A stretch of DNA of 64,000 nt from Gordonia jinghuaiqii (GCF_014041935.1 NZ_CP059491.1:1798001-1862000); one strand, 5' to 3'; numbered from the stretch's first letter, positions 30,501-39,402 are shown. Numbers and translations are program-made. Notes: generated by a model from the sequence alone, not told the origin.

Positions 30501-31253
30501 TCAGAAGTTGCCCTTCGCGGCCCAGCCGCCGTCGACCGGATAGATCTCGCCGGTCAGGAAGTCACCCTCACGCATGAGGTAGGCGACCATGGATGCGATC
30601 TCCGACGGGAGCCCGAGACGGCGCACGATGTGCGCGTTGGCATTCGCCTGCCTCATCTCCTCGGTGATGTCGGCCAGGATCGGGGTGTCGATGGTGCCCG
30701 GGGCGATCGCGTTGATCAGGATGTTGTGCGGGCCGTACTCGTAGGCGGCCTGTTTGGTCAGTCCCACGACGCCGCCCTTGGCCGCCGAGTACGAGGCCAG
30801 GTTCGGCAGACCGCGCAGAGCGGCCATCGACGAGATGTTGACGATGCGCCCACCGCCGTTGTCGATCATCCCGGGGATCACCGCGCGCATACCGAGCCAC
30901 ACCCCCTTGAGGTCGGTGCCGATGACGACGTCCCACGCCTCCTCGGTGAGGCCGACGACCGTGTCCTCGCTGAGCATGTTGACGACTCCGGCCACGTTCG
31001 CCAGGCAGTCGATCGACCCGCGGGCGGCGGTGATCTTCTCCACCGCCGCCGACCAGTCGTCGGCCACGCGCACGTCGAGGCGCAGCGACTCCGCGGAGCC
31101 GCCGTTCTCGGCGATCTCCTTGAGAGTGACCCCGCAGTCCTGGATGTCGGCGGCGACGACGTGGGCGCCGTCTGCGGCGAGACGGATCGCGGTGGCCTGT
31201 CCGATACCCTGTGCGGCGCCGGTCACGATGGCGGTTTTCCCGTTGAGAGACAT
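30501..31253 (-). CDS. Short-chain dehydrogenase/reductase (island)
   Basis: A 250-aa classical SDR. It has the nucleotide-binding TGAAQGIGQ (about 11-19), NVAG motif (ANVAGVV), and catalytic Ser, Tyr and Lys in NISSMAAL and YSAAKGG. It ends with the usual DGGWAAKGNF. It would oxidise a secondary alcohol or 3-hydroxyacyl-CoA with NAD(P). I place the start at ATG 31253; the longer open frame to 31640 is antisense to nothing useful and overlaps the upstream dehydrogenase. It is last in the leftward unit with the dehydrogenase and the kinase, a set like LvaD in the levulinate pathway. Confidence 0.9.
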   Translation of the reverse strand: MSLNGKTAIVTGAAQGIGQATAIRLAADGAHVVAADIQDCGVTLKEIAENGGSAESLRLDVRVADDWSAAVEKITAARGSIDCLANVAGVVNMLSEDTVVGLTEEAWDVVIGTDLKGVWLGMRAVIPGMIDNGGGRIVNISSMAALRGLPNLASYSAAKGGVVGLTKQAAYEYGPHNILINAIAPGTIDTPILADITEEMRQANANAHIVRRLGLPSEIASMVAYLMREGDFLTGEIYPVDGGWAAKGNF

Positions 31254-31303
31254 GGTGTTCACTTTCTGGTGGGGGACGGTGGGGAGAGTGGGGAGAGCGA
31301 CGG

Positions 31304-32590
31304 TCAGGGCTGCTCGGCGAGCAGGTCGGCGAAGCGACGCTGCGCGGCCTCGCGACGGGTGGGGATGTGTTCGGACGGCCGGTCGTCGGCCGGACGCGTG
31401 TACCCCTTCAGGTACTGACGGGCGACGCTGTCGCGATGCACCTCGTCCGGCCCGTCGTACAGGCGGGCTGCACGCGCCGCGCGGTACATCGACTCCAGCG
31501 GGAGATCGGCGCTGTAGCCGAGGGAACCGTGTACCTGCAGGGCGCGGTCGATGACGTCGTGCAGGATCTTGGCGCCGAAGAACTTGATCAGCGCGATGTC
31601 CTTGCGGGCGGCGGCCGTACCCTCTTCGTCGATGCGCCACGCGGCGTGCAGCGTCATGAGCCGAAGGGCCTGGATCTCGGCGGCCGAGTCGGCGATGAAG
31701 TTGCGGACGGTCTGCTTGTCGGCGAGGACCGAGCCGTGTGCGTAACGGTAGGTGGCCCGTTCACACATCATGTCGAAAGCGCGGCTCGCCTGACCGATCC
31801 AGCGCATGCAATGGTGAATCCGGCCGGGGCCGAGCCGCTTCTGGGCGATCAGGAAGCCGTCGCCCCGGTTTCCGAGCAGCGCCGAGTCGTCGACTGTGAC
31901 GTCGCGCAGCACGACCTCGCAGTGCGAGCCGTAGGTATGTGGACGCGGGCGGGGATTCTCCACCGAACCGATGTCGCGGACGACGTCGAGTCCCGGTGCG
32001 CCGATGGGGATGATGAACTGCGATGTCCGGCGGTGGCGTTCGGCGTCGGGATCGGTGACGGCGACGACGATCATGAAGTCGGCGGTGGCGGCGTTGCTGA
32101 TGAACCACTTGTGGCCGTTGAGGACCCACCCGTCGCCGTCGCGAACGGCGGTGGTGGTGAGGTTGGTGGGATCGGCGCCGGCATTGTCGGGTTCGGTGAG
32201 CGCGAACGAGGAGTAGTACTCACCGGCCAGGAGAGGCCGGAGCCAGCGGCGCTTCTGCTCGTCGGTCCCGACCGCCGCGAGGATCTCGCAGTTTCCGGAA
32301 TCCGGTGCCTGGCAACCGAAGACGAGCGGCCCGTACGGGGTCGACCCCAGGATCTCCTGCATCAGGCCGAGTTTCACCTGGCCGTATCCCTGACCACCGA
32401 GTTCGGGATCGAGGTGCGCCGCCCAGAGGTCGTTGACCTTGACCTCTTCCTGCAGCGGCGCGATCGCCCTGCGCAACTGATCCCAGTCGAGATCCAGTGT
32501 CTCGAGGGGGAAGACCTCGGTGCGGACGAAATCCCGCATCCAGTCGAGTTTCTTCTGGAATGCGGGTTCGGTGGAGAAATCCCAGGCCAT
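31304..32590 (-). CDS. Acyl-CoA dehydrogenase, ACAD10/11-like
   Basis: A 428-aa flavoprotein of the acyl-CoA dehydrogenase family. Landmarks are SSFALTEPDNAGADPTNLTT (FAD/substrate loop), the signature RLGPGRIHHCMRWIGQA, and LQVHGSLGYSADLPLE. The place of the usual catalytic Glu (YEG) reads LYDGPDEVH. The GPGRIHHCMR and DGPDEVH motifs are characteristic of ACAD10/11 and LvaC, which act with an APH-type kinase to remove a hydroxyl from 4-hydroxyacyl-CoA. The kinase gene lies directly upstream, 107 bp away. ATG 32590 has a ggag RBS. The substrate is inferred only. Confidence 0.88.
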   Translation of the reverse strand: MAWDFSTEPAFQKKLDWMRDFVRTEVFPLETLDLDWDQLRRAIAPLQEEVKVNDLWAAHLDPELGGQGYGQVKLGLMQEILGSTPYGPLVFGCQAPDSGNCEILAAVGTDEQKRRWLRPLLAGEYYSSFALTEPDNAGADPTNLTTTAVRDGDGWVLNGHKWFISNAATADFMIVVAVTDPDAERHRRTSQFIIPIGAPGLDVVRDIGSVENPRPRPHTYGSHCEVVLRDVTVDDSALLGNRGDGFLIAQKRLGPGRIHHCMRWIGQASRAFDMMCERATYRYAHGSVLADKQTVRNFIADSAAEIQALRLMTLHAAWRIDEEGTAAARKDIALIKFFGAKILHDVIDRALQVHGSLGYSADLPLESMYRAARAARLYDGPDEVHRDSVARQYLKGYTRPADDRPSEHIPTRREAAQRRFADLLAEQP

Positions 32591-32697
32591 TGGTGGTGCT
32601 CCGTTTCTGTGGGGGTCGGGTGCGGTGCGACGGGTCAATCGTTCTCGGACAACGCCGACCGTTCGGCCGCGTCGAGGACGGCAGGGCGTGCCGGCGG

Positions 32698-33771
32698 TCA
32701 GGACCCGTCGATGACGTGTCGGGCCCGGCCGAAGAGGCCTTCGGCGTAGCGGTGCAGACGTTCGCCGACGTCGCGGGGTGCCTTGCCGTCACACGACCGG
32801 GCGTAGGTGCCTTCGAGGATGATGCCGAGTTTGAAACTCGCGAGAACCGTGTACCAGTCCAGCGCGCTCAGATCGCGGTCGGAACGCTCGGCGTACCTCG
32901 CGACGATCTCGCTCCTGGTGGGCAGGTCGCCGGCCAGCCCTAGGGCGCTCTCGTACAGGTCGGGCCGGCGGGCGCTGTCGGGCCAGATGGCCAGCAGCAC
33001 ACCGAGATCCAGCAGGGGATCGCCGACGGTGGCCATCTCCCAGTCGACGATCGCCGCGACCTCGGGCCGACGGTGATCGAACAGGACGTTGGCCACGTGA
33101 TAATCACCGTGCAGCAGTCCCGGCCGGAAGTCGCCGGGACGGTTGTCCTCGAGCCAGCCGGCCACGCGTTCGAGATCACCGAACGTGCCACCGGGATATC
33201 CGGGTGTCGAGGCGAACCGTTCGTGTTCGGCCAGCCACCGGGGCACCTGCCGTTCGAGGAAGCCCTCCGGCTTGCCGAAGTCGCGCAGGCCGACGGCGGT
33301 GTGGTCAACCGCCGCCAGTCCGGCCAGCGCGTCGATGAGAGCGTACCCCATGGCCTTTCGTCCCTCGGGAGTGGCGGCGTAGGCGGCGGGCAGCATCTCG
33401 GCGGCGTTGAACCCGTCGACGGGCTCCATGAGGTAGAAGGTGGCACCGAGCACGGCGGGATCGTCGGTGCCGGCGACGAAGCGGGGATGGGCGACGTCGG
33501 TGGCTCTCAGTGCCGCCAGCAGTGTCATCTCCCGCGCGATGACCGCATTCGACTGGGGCCGGAGGTGTCGGGGGCCGCGACGGAGCACGTATCTGCGGCC
33601 GCCTCGGCTGACGGTGACCATGATGTTCTGTGTGCCGCCGCGGAGGGGCTCGAGGTCGATCGTGTCACCGCCCGGCAGTCCCTGGTCGTCCATCCATCCC
33701 GCCAGGGCATCGGGGTCCACCGGCAGTCGGGCGGCCGGGGCGGGGCGGTCGGGGATCGTGCTGCGAGCCAT
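32698..33771 (-). CDS. APH-family kinase (LvaA/ACAD10-type)
   Basis: A 357-aa phosphotransferase with an aminoglycoside-phosphotransferase fold. The catalytic loop HGDYHVANVLFD (221-232, D223) and metal-binding IVDWEMATVGDPLLDLG (241-257, D243) are intact, and the N-lobe LRGGTQNIMVTV resembles the ATP loop. Homologues next to, or fused with, ACAD10/11-like dehydrogenases phosphorylate hydroxyacyl-CoA (LvaA in Pseudomonas, ACAD10/11 in animals) rather than antibiotics. A copy of the TTGTGG-N4-CCACAA repeat lies 55-70 bp before its start, so it probably opens the kinase-dehydrogenase-SDR unit. Confidence 0.87.
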   Translation of the reverse strand: MARSTIPDRPAPAARLPVDPDALAGWMDDQGLPGGDTIDLEPLRGGTQNIMVTVSRGGRRYVLRRGPRHLRPQSNAVIAREMTLLAALRATDVAHPRFVAGTDDPAVLGATFYLMEPVDGFNAAEMLPAAYAATPEGRKAMGYALIDALAGLAAVDHTAVGLRDFGKPEGFLERQVPRWLAEHERFASTPGYPGGTFGDLERVAGWLEDNRPGDFRPGLLHGDYHVANVLFDHRRPEVAAIVDWEMATVGDPLLDLGVLLAIWPDSARRPDLYESALGLAGDLPTRSEIVARYAERSDRDLSALDWYTVLASFKLGIILEGTYARSCDGKAPRDVGERLHRYAEGLFGRARHVIDGS

Positions 33772-33825
33772 GACTCGAACCTATGGCGATCGGTTGCCGG
33801 GGAGAACCGTCGCCGCCACGGGCCG

Positions 33826-33841
33826 TTGGAGGAATCCACAA
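33826..33841. promoter_or_regulatory. Inverted-repeat operator copy 3 (degenerate)
   Basis: TTGGAGGAATCCACAA matches 13 of 16 positions of the copy at 42172-42187 (minus-strand orientation TTGTGGGAACCCACAA). It lies 55-70 bp upstream of the APH-kinase start codon, the same distance as copy 2 from its gene. Confidence 0.5.
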
Positions 33842-33853
33842 AGCGCGTGAGCG

Positions 33854-35749
33854 TCACTGACCGGCGAGATCGAGGACCTGAAAGGCCATCTTGGCCGACA
33901 GGAGGCAGTCCAGCGACGTCGGATCGCGGCGCGCGATCTCCTTGATCCGTCCCAGCCGGTACCGGATCGTGTTCTCGTGGACATCCAGTGCCGCCGCGGT
34001 GGCCTGCACCTTGCCGTCCGCGGCGACGAAGGCACGCCAGGTGGCCAGGAGGGTGCCGTCGTCGTGTTCGCGGACCGTCGCGACGAAGGAATGCGCGAAG
34101 CGCACCGCCTCCTTCACGTGACCGCTGGAGACCACCACCCGGAACAGTCCGAGTTCGTCGAGGGTCATCACCCGTTGGTCCCAGCCGAAAGATTTTGCGA
34201 TCGAACCCATCTCGCGCAGGTCGCGGTGGGCGTGCGGATAGTCGACGGCCTGGCGGCAGATCTCGGAGATCAGCGTGGCGCCCAGGGAGAGCTCGGTACC
34301 GAGCCGGTCCCGGATCATCGACAGGTGGTCGCGCACCCGTCCGACCTCGTCGGGGTCGTCGGAGTCGAGGCGGACCATGACGACCACCGCTCCCGGCAGA
34401 CGCACCGCCGGCGGCGGCGGGATCGACATCACCGCGGCGAACGTGCGCGTGACCAGGGACTGGATCGCCGATGCCGTCAGCTTGTCGGTGGCGTCGTCGA
34501 CGGTGAACCGGACGAGGACGTGCGGGTAGGTCAAGTCGATGCCGAACTGCGGTCCGCGCCGGATGAGATGCTCCTTGTCGCGGCTGTTGCGCAACAGGTC
34601 CGACAGGTAGTCGTCGCGGGCCTGGCCCTCGGTCTCGATCTGACGGCGTTCGGAGAGCATCTGCAACGCCAGGACCGTGGCACCCCGCTCGGCGATGTTC
34701 GCATCGAGTGCCTCCAGGCTCCGGCCGACTTCGACGATGCCGAGGAAGCCGGACTGCTTGCCTTCGATCACCATGCGGCACATGAGGTGTCGGCGTCCGA
34801 GTCCGACGGCGAGCTGAGCGGGGACGATCGCCGACGGCGTGCTCACCGACAGCTGCGCCAGTGTCTGGCGAACCGAGCTGGTGGCGCGCACCTTGGCACT
34901 CATGACCGGCGGTGCGGTCAGCTTCAGCGCCTCGGGGGCGGCCCAGGCGAGCACCTCGAACGAGTTGTTGTAGAGAACCACAGGCTTGGCCGACAGCTCC
35001 GACAACAGTTCGACGACCCGGTGGATGTTGGCGCCCTCGAGGACCGCGCTGGTCAGCCGGTGGTGGACGTCGGCGAGGTATGCCAGGGTCGCGTTGTTCC
35101 GGGCGATCTCGGCGGCCTGCCCGCGCAGGCGGGTGTTGAGCATGGCCTGGCTGATGAACAGCGCGCTGAGCCGTGCGAACAGTTCGGCCACCTCGATGTC
35201 CTCGCGCGTGAACTCGTGTTCGCGGCCGCGACTGTCGACGAAGATCAGGCCGATGACCGCATCGTCGAAGGTGAGCGGGACGCCGAGCATCGCGCGGACA
35301 TCCCAGTGCGTCATCGTTCGGCGGTGGGGACGCGGGTCGTTGAGCGCGTCGGCGATCACGACGGGCGCGCGGGTGTTGATGACCTCCTGGCTGAAGAGGT
35401 CGCCGTCGAAACCGGAGATCTGCTTCTTGACCGCCTGGGTGATGTCCCCGGCTTCCTTGCAGAACCCGGCGGCGCCGCGATAACTGCCGTTCGCGTGGCG
35501 CAGGTAGACCGAGCAGCGGGTGACGCCCAGGAGCGCACAGAGCTTCTGGCCGACCAGGCTGAGCAGATCCTCGAGTCTGGTGTCGGTGATCGCCTCGGTC
35601 GTGATCTCGGCGAACGCGGCGATGACGTCGCGTTCCCTGCTGGGCACGTGGGCCGCGCCGTCGACCGCGCCGGAGGAAGTGCCGGCACCGGAAGCGGTGC
35701 CGGATCCCGTAGCGGTGCCGGTCCGGTTCACGATGGACGTCATCCGCAC
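33854..35749 (-). CDS. GAF-PucR/CdaR-type transcriptional regulator of the island
   Basis: A 631-aa regulator. A GAF sensor domain (about 35-200: LLSLVGQKLCALLGVTRCSV, VRAMLGVPLTFDDAVIGLIF) is followed by a middle region and a C-terminal PucR-type helix-turn-helix (about 565-620: KVQATAAALDVHENTIRYRL). A Gly/Ala/Thr-rich stretch (9-25) precedes the GAF domain. PucR/CdaR proteins typically sense a small catabolic ligand and act as activators. Being the only regulator in the island, it is the best candidate to bind the repeated 16-bp palindrome; that link is inference. The start may be ATG 35749 or 35743. Confidence 0.87.
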   Translation of the reverse strand: MRMTSIVNRTGTATGSGTASGAGTSSGAVDGAAHVPSRERDVIAAFAEITTEAITDTRLEDLLSLVGQKLCALLGVTRCSVYLRHANGSYRGAAGFCKEAGDITQAVKKQISGFDGDLFSQEVINTRAPVVIADALNDPRPHRRTMTHWDVRAMLGVPLTFDDAVIGLIFVDSRGREHEFTREDIEVAELFARLSALFISQAMLNTRLRGQAAEIARNNATLAYLADVHHRLTSAVLEGANIHRVVELLSELSAKPVVLYNNSFEVLAWAAPEALKLTAPPVMSAKVRATSSVRQTLAQLSVSTPSAIVPAQLAVGLGRRHLMCRMVIEGKQSGFLGIVEVGRSLEALDANIAERGATVLALQMLSERRQIETEGQARDDYLSDLLRNSRDKEHLIRRGPQFGIDLTYPHVLVRFTVDDATDKLTASAIQSLVTRTFAAVMSIPPPPAVRLPGAVVVMVRLDSDDPDEVGRVRDHLSMIRDRLGTELSLGATLISEICRQAVDYPHAHRDLREMGSIAKSFGWDQRVMTLDELGLFRVVVSSGHVKEAVRFAHSFVATVREHDDGTLLATWRAFVAADGKVQATAAALDVHENTIRYRLGRIKEIARRDPTSLDCLLSAKMAFQVLDLAGQ

Positions 35750-35810
35750 GGCCTCCTCACCACCTCAAGCCCATGGTGGTCCTCACAATACCAATCGGCT
35801 GTGACCGACG

Positions 35811-37085
35811 TCATGCCCCGGAGGTCTCGGCCAGTGCATCGCCGTGGAGCACGTGGCCCATTCGTTCCTGCTTGGTCCGTAGGTAGCGGACGTTGTGGGG
35901 GGTCGGCACCGTCGGCATCACGACGCGCCCGACGATCTCGAGGTCGTGCCCCCCGAGTCCGCCGTACTTGGCCGGGTTATTGGTGATGAGACGTACTCGT
36001 CGGATACCGAGATCGGAGATGATCGCGGCACCTGTGCCATAGGTACGGGAGTCCACCGGCAGGCCGAGGGCGGTGTTGGCGTCGACGGTGTCGAGTCCCT
36101 GCTCCTGGAGTGCGTAGGCACGGATCTTGTGGCCGAGCCCGATGCCGCGTCCCTCGTGTCCGCGCAGGTAGACCACAGCGCCGCAACCTTCTTCGGCGAT
36201 CGCGGCCAGGGCCTGCTCGAGTTGGGCGCCGCAGTCGCAGCGGAGGGAGCCGACGATGTCGCCGGTGAGGCACTCGCTGTGGACCCGGACCAGCGCCCCT
36301 TCGCCGGACGCGCCGGCGGCGGCCACGTCACCCATGACGAGTGCGAGATGTTCGGTGTCGTCGATGTCCGAGCGGTAGGCGACGGCGCGGAAGTCGCCGA
36401 AGAGGGTGGGCATCGCGGCGGTGGCGATCTGCCGCACGAACGTCCCGGCGGCGGCCCGGTGGGCCACCAGGTCGGCGATACGCAGCACCGGCAGTCCGTG
36501 GTGGGCGGCGAAGGCGAGGAGATCCTCGCCCCGGCGCATCGATCCGTCCTCGGCGATGATCTCGCCGATGACCCCCACGTCGCCTGCCCCGGCCATCGTG
36601 ACCAGGTCGACAGCGGCCTCGGTGTGGCCGGCGCGGGTGAGTACGCCTCCCTCGCGTGCCTGCAGGGGGAACACGTGACCGGGACGGCGGAGGTCGGTGG
36701 CGGCGGTGTCGTCGGCGGCGAGGGCCCGCACCGTCAGTGCCCGGTCGCGGGCGGAGACGCCGGTGCCGGCGTCGTGGTGATCGACGGTGACGGTGAAGGC
36801 GGTGCCGTGCGCGTCGCGATTGTCGGCGACCATCTGGGGCAGGTCGAGGCGGCGGGCCCGCTCGGCGGTCATCGGCGCGCAGATGATGCCGGTGGTGTGG
36901 CGGACGAGGAAGGACATCTGTTCGTCGGTGATGGACGCCGCCGAAGCGATGAGATCGCCCTCGTTCTCGCGGTCGTCGTCGTCGACCACGACGACGAATC
37001 CGCCGGCGGCGATCGCCGCGACGGCACGCGCGACGGACTGCGTCGAGGCCTCGGTGCCGATGGGGGTCGGGGTGGTGTTCGTCAT
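35811..37085 (-). CDS. ribBA: Bifunctional RibBA (DHBP synthase / GTP cyclohydrolase II)
   Basis: A 424-aa riboflavin-biosynthesis enzyme. The N-terminal RibB half has the acidic loop VDDDDRENEGDL (about 35-46) and THTEAAVDL-type region (AGHTEAAVDL). The C-terminal RibA half has the zinc-binding SECLTGDIVGSLRCDCGAQL and RGHEGRGIGL motifs. It makes the two precursors that feed riboflavin, hence FMN. Its ATG start overlaps the flavin-reductase stop as ATGA. No other rib gene is nearby, so this is probably a second, pathway-dedicated copy supplying FMN to the monooxygenases. Confidence 0.94.
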   Translation of the reverse strand: MTNTTPTPIGTEASTQSVARAVAAIAAGGFVVVVDDDDRENEGDLIASAASITDEQMSFLVRHTTGIICAPMTAERARRLDLPQMVADNRDAHGTAFTVTVDHHDAGTGVSARDRALTVRALAADDTAATDLRRPGHVFPLQAREGGVLTRAGHTEAAVDLVTMAGAGDVGVIGEIIAEDGSMRRGEDLLAFAAHHGLPVLRIADLVAHRAAAGTFVRQIATAAMPTLFGDFRAVAYRSDIDDTEHLALVMGDVAAAGASGEGALVRVHSECLTGDIVGSLRCDCGAQLEQALAAIAEEGCGAVVYLRGHEGRGIGLGHKIRAYALQEQGLDTVDANTALGLPVDSRTYGTGAAIISDLGIRRVRLITNNPAKYGGLGGHDLEIVGRVVMPTVPTPHNVRYLRTKQERMGHVLHGDALAETSGA

Positions 37086-37579
37086 GCGACCTCGAATGCT
37101 CGGTGGGTGCCGAACACCCGGTCGTGGTAGGTCAGGGGCGCGGCGGGCGTCACGCCGGTCTCGATGACGGTGCCGAGTGCGACGACGTGATCGCCGCCGT
37201 CGACGAGGGTCTCTGTCGTACACGCCAGCCAGCCCGACGCGCCGCCGAGGCGGGGGAGACGTGCAGACGCCGACCAGTCGACCCCGTCGAACTTTTCCGC
37301 GCCCTTTCGGGCGAACCGGAGCGCGACGTCGGCCTGGTCGTGGGCGAGGACATTCAACCCGAAAGCGCCGGTGCGGCGGATGATCGCCAGGAGGTCGGAG
37401 CCGCGGTCGAGTGACACCAGGATCATCGGCGGCCCCATCGACAGCGACGTGAAGGCGCTGACCGTGGTGCCGTGTGGGCGTTGTCCGTCGAAGGCCGTGA
37501 CGACCGCGACGGGCGTACACACCCGGGCCATCACCTCCCGGAACCCGAGGGCCACCTGGTGGACGGCGGTGTCGCTCAT
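37082..37579 (-). CDS. Flavin reductase, HpaC/DIM6-type
   Basis: A 165-aa FMN-binding split-barrel protein of the flavin reductase family, with the conserved TVSAFTSLSMGPPMILVSLD segment (flavin site) and GAFGLNVLAHDQ, and a C-terminal YHDRVFGTHRA. It would use NAD(P)H to supply reduced FMN to the three luciferase-like monooxygenases of the island. ATG 37579 has an excellent aaggagg RBS; the longer frame to 37681 runs into a terminator. It is translationally coupled to ribBA. Confidence 0.92.
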   Translation of the reverse strand: MSDTAVHQVALGFREVMARVCTPVAVVTAFDGQRPHGTTVSAFTSLSMGPPMILVSLDRGSDLLAIIRRTGAFGLNVLAHDQADVALRFARKGAEKFDGVDWSASARLPRLGGASGWLACTTETLVDGGDHVVALGTVIETGVTPAAPLTYHDRVFGTHRAFEVA

Positions 37580-37636
37580 CGCTCCTCCTTCACTTCTGGC
37601 GATGCCGGTGGGATTCTCCGGCGCCGTTGGAATGGG

Positions 37637-37675
37637 ACCGCTGCGGCGCCGTGAGAACCTCGGCGCCGCAGCGGT
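37637..37675 (-). terminator. Terminator downstream of monooxygenase 1
   Basis: A perfect 14-bp stem, accgctgcggcgcc (37637-37650) with ggcgccgcagcggt (37662-37675), and an 11-nt loop, lies 17 bp after the leftward stop of the LLM gene. It separates that unit from the flavin reductase-ribBA unit. Confidence 0.75.
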
Positions 37676-37692
37676 GTTCATTGTCCGACCGG

Positions 37693-38784
37693 TCAGACGC
37701 CCGCGGGTGTCCGTGCGGTCATCTTGTGCAGCTCGGGGACGACCTTCTCGCCGAACAGCTTCAGGCTCTTCTCCGCCTCGTCGAAGGGGAGTCCGCCGAA
37801 GGAGAAGGCCGCGTTGGGAAGGAAGTCGCCGATGAGCTCGTGGCGGTGGGCGTACTTCTCCACGATCTGCTCGGGAGTGCCGTAGACGTTGGCCTCGACG
37901 TAGGCGTCGGCGGCCGCTTCCATACCGGCCTCACGGATCATGTCCGCGCCGGCCTGATAGGTCTCGTAGCCCTTGGTCTCCCGCCAGTGCTTGCCCGCGA
38001 AGTCGTAGTGCTTGATGACCGACAGGAAGTACCGGTTGATGTGCTCGTAGGCCAGGCGCCGGGCCTCCTCGGCGTCCTCGTGGCAGATGACGAAGTCCTG
38101 GATGACCGGCGGGCCGGGCTCGGTGCCCTGGGCGTCGCGGAACATCTGCCTCCATCCGTTGATCGCTTCCGCGTGCTTCTCGAACGGGAACTGCATGAAG
38201 GTCATCATCTGCACACCGAGGTCGGCGACCACGGGTACCGAATCCGGCGACATCGCGGCAGCGAAAAGTCTTCCGTCCCAAGAAGTGTTCGGGTTGGGCG
38301 CGGGCCGCAGTGCGATCTCGGGCTGCGGGTACATCGGACCGTCGCCGGAGACGACGCCGGTGCGGAGACCGCGCAGCACCATCTCGGCGGCCTCGTTGAA
38401 GCGAGGGCGGGCCTCCTCCATCGGGATGCCGAAGGCCTCGTACTCCATCTTCGCCAGACCGCGTCCCATGCCGAGAAGTACACGGCCGCCCGACATCTGG
38501 TCGAGCATGATGGCCTTCTCGACCACGCGCAGCGGATCGTTCCACGGCAGGATGGTGGCACCGATGCCCAGCATGACCTTCGAGGTGCGACCGGCGAGGT
38601 AGGCCAGGATGGCGAAGTTGTCCGGGCACATCGAGTAGTCGTCGAAGTGGTGTTCGGCCGACCAGACCGAATCGAAACCGGCCTTTTCGGCCAGTACGCC
38701 GAGCTCGAGGTCGTGTAAGAAGACCTCCTCGTCGCTGACGTTGTCGTGGTAGTTCTGGAAGACGAGCAGTACGCCGACATCCAT
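37693..38784 (-). CDS. Luciferase-like FMN-dependent monooxygenase 1
   Basis: A 363-aa TIM-barrel flavin monooxygenase of the LLM class. The N-terminal FDSVWSAEHHFDDYSMCPDN motif, GGRVLLGMGRGLAKMEYEAFG and PDSVPVVADLG segments are typical. It needs reduced FMN from a separate reductase and inserts oxygen from O2. Family members include alkanal monooxygenases and type II Baeyer-Villiger enzymes; the substrate cannot be read from sequence. It is preceded by the SnoaL-like gene with a 61-bp gap and followed by a terminator. Confidence 0.92.
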   Translation of the reverse strand: MDVGVLLVFQNYHDNVSDEEVFLHDLELGVLAEKAGFDSVWSAEHHFDDYSMCPDNFAILAYLAGRTSKVMLGIGATILPWNDPLRVVEKAIMLDQMSGGRVLLGMGRGLAKMEYEAFGIPMEEARPRFNEAAEMVLRGLRTGVVSGDGPMYPQPEIALRPAPNPNTSWDGRLFAAAMSPDSVPVVADLGVQMMTFMQFPFEKHAEAINGWRQMFRDAQGTEPGPPVIQDFVICHEDAEEARRLAYEHINRYFLSVIKHYDFAGKHWRETKGYETYQAGADMIREAGMEAAADAYVEANVYGTPEQIVEKYAHRHELIGDFLPNAAFSFGGLPFDEAEKSLKLFGEKVVPELHKMTARTPAGV

Positions 38785-38845
38785 GTCATTGGCTCCTTCG
38801 GTGAACGGGATCGGATTTCGAGGGTTTCTGGCTGGCGAGGGGACT

Positions 38846-39283
38846 TCAGTCGAGGAAGACCGCGCGGGTGTGCTCGGTGTCGAGAAACTCCTTGACCTCG
38901 TGGATCTTTCCGTCGCGGACGACGAAGACGAAGTGGTAGAGGTTGTTGTAGACCCGTCCGTTCGCCATCTCCGAATACGACTCGGTCTCGACGGCGACGC
39001 GGTCGCCCTCGGCGGTCCAGGCCAGCGGCTTCAGTGCGATGGCACCGGTTTTCGTGGTGGCGGAGAGACCGGCCAGCATCGCGCCGAACTCCTCCTTGTT
39101 CTTCGTCCCGGAGATGCCGTCGATGGTGCCGCCGACCCACCAGGTGGCGTTCGGCGCCAGGAAGGACAGGATGGCGTCGACGTCGCCGCTGGAGAACACC
39201 TCCATGAATTCCGCGACCAGAGCCTTGTTCTGCTGCGCGGTGATCTGCGGGTCTGGGTCGAGGCGCGCTGTGCTGGTTGCCAT
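38846..39283 (-). CDS. SnoaL/ketosteroid-isomerase-like protein
   Basis: A 145-aa NTF2-fold protein. ALVAEFMEVFSSGDVDAILSFL, WWVGGTIDGISGTKNKEEFG and HFVFVVRDGKIHEVKEFLDT are typical of SnoaL_2/limonene-epoxide-hydrolase-like proteins, which act as small-molecule isomerases, hydrolases or cyclases. ATG 39283 has an aaggagg RBS. It begins a two-gene unit with monooxygenase 1, and operator copy 1 lies 104-119 bp upstream. The role is inferred from the fold only. Confidence 0.85.
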   Translation of the reverse strand: MATSTARLDPDPQITAQQNKALVAEFMEVFSSGDVDAILSFLAPNATWWVGGTIDGISGTKNKEEFGAMLAGLSATTKTGAIALKPLAWTAEGDRVAVETESYSEMANGRVYNNLYHFVFVVRDGKIHEVKEFLDTEHTRAVFLD

Positions 39284-39386
39284 CGAAGGCCTCCTTCTTA
39301 CGGTCACCCACGAGGGCGAGAAACTGTGTGCAACAACGACGTTATGAGGCTGTGTGGTGTGAGTCACCCCCTCTGGTCCGGTCCTT

Positions 39387-39402
39387 TTGTGGGTTGCCAC
39401 AA
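39387..39402. promoter_or_regulatory. Inverted-repeat operator copy 1
   Basis: TTGTGGGTTGCCACAA (arms TTGTGG/CCACAA, 4-bp spacer) differs from copy 2 at one position of 16. It lies in the 146-bp gap upstream of the SnoaL-like gene and monooxygenase 1. Confidence 0.7.

Noticed and set aside
31254..31640. Longer reading frame for the island SDR
   Set aside because: The SDR fold starts at MSLNGKTAIVTG (31253); the extension overlaps the well-supported acyl-CoA dehydrogenase gene in another frame.
32698..33771. Aminoglycoside-resistance gene
   Set aside because: The APH fold is present, but its location beside an ACAD10/11-like gene inside a catabolic island fits a metabolite kinase better.
33977..35986. 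669-codon plus-strand open frame
   Set aside because: Antisense to the GAF-PucR regulator, whose domains are clear on the other strand.
37600..37625. Fifth copy of the island operator upstream of the flavin reductase
   Set aside because: The sequence ggtgggattctccgg shares only a core with TTGTGG-N4-CCACAA and lacks both outer arms.
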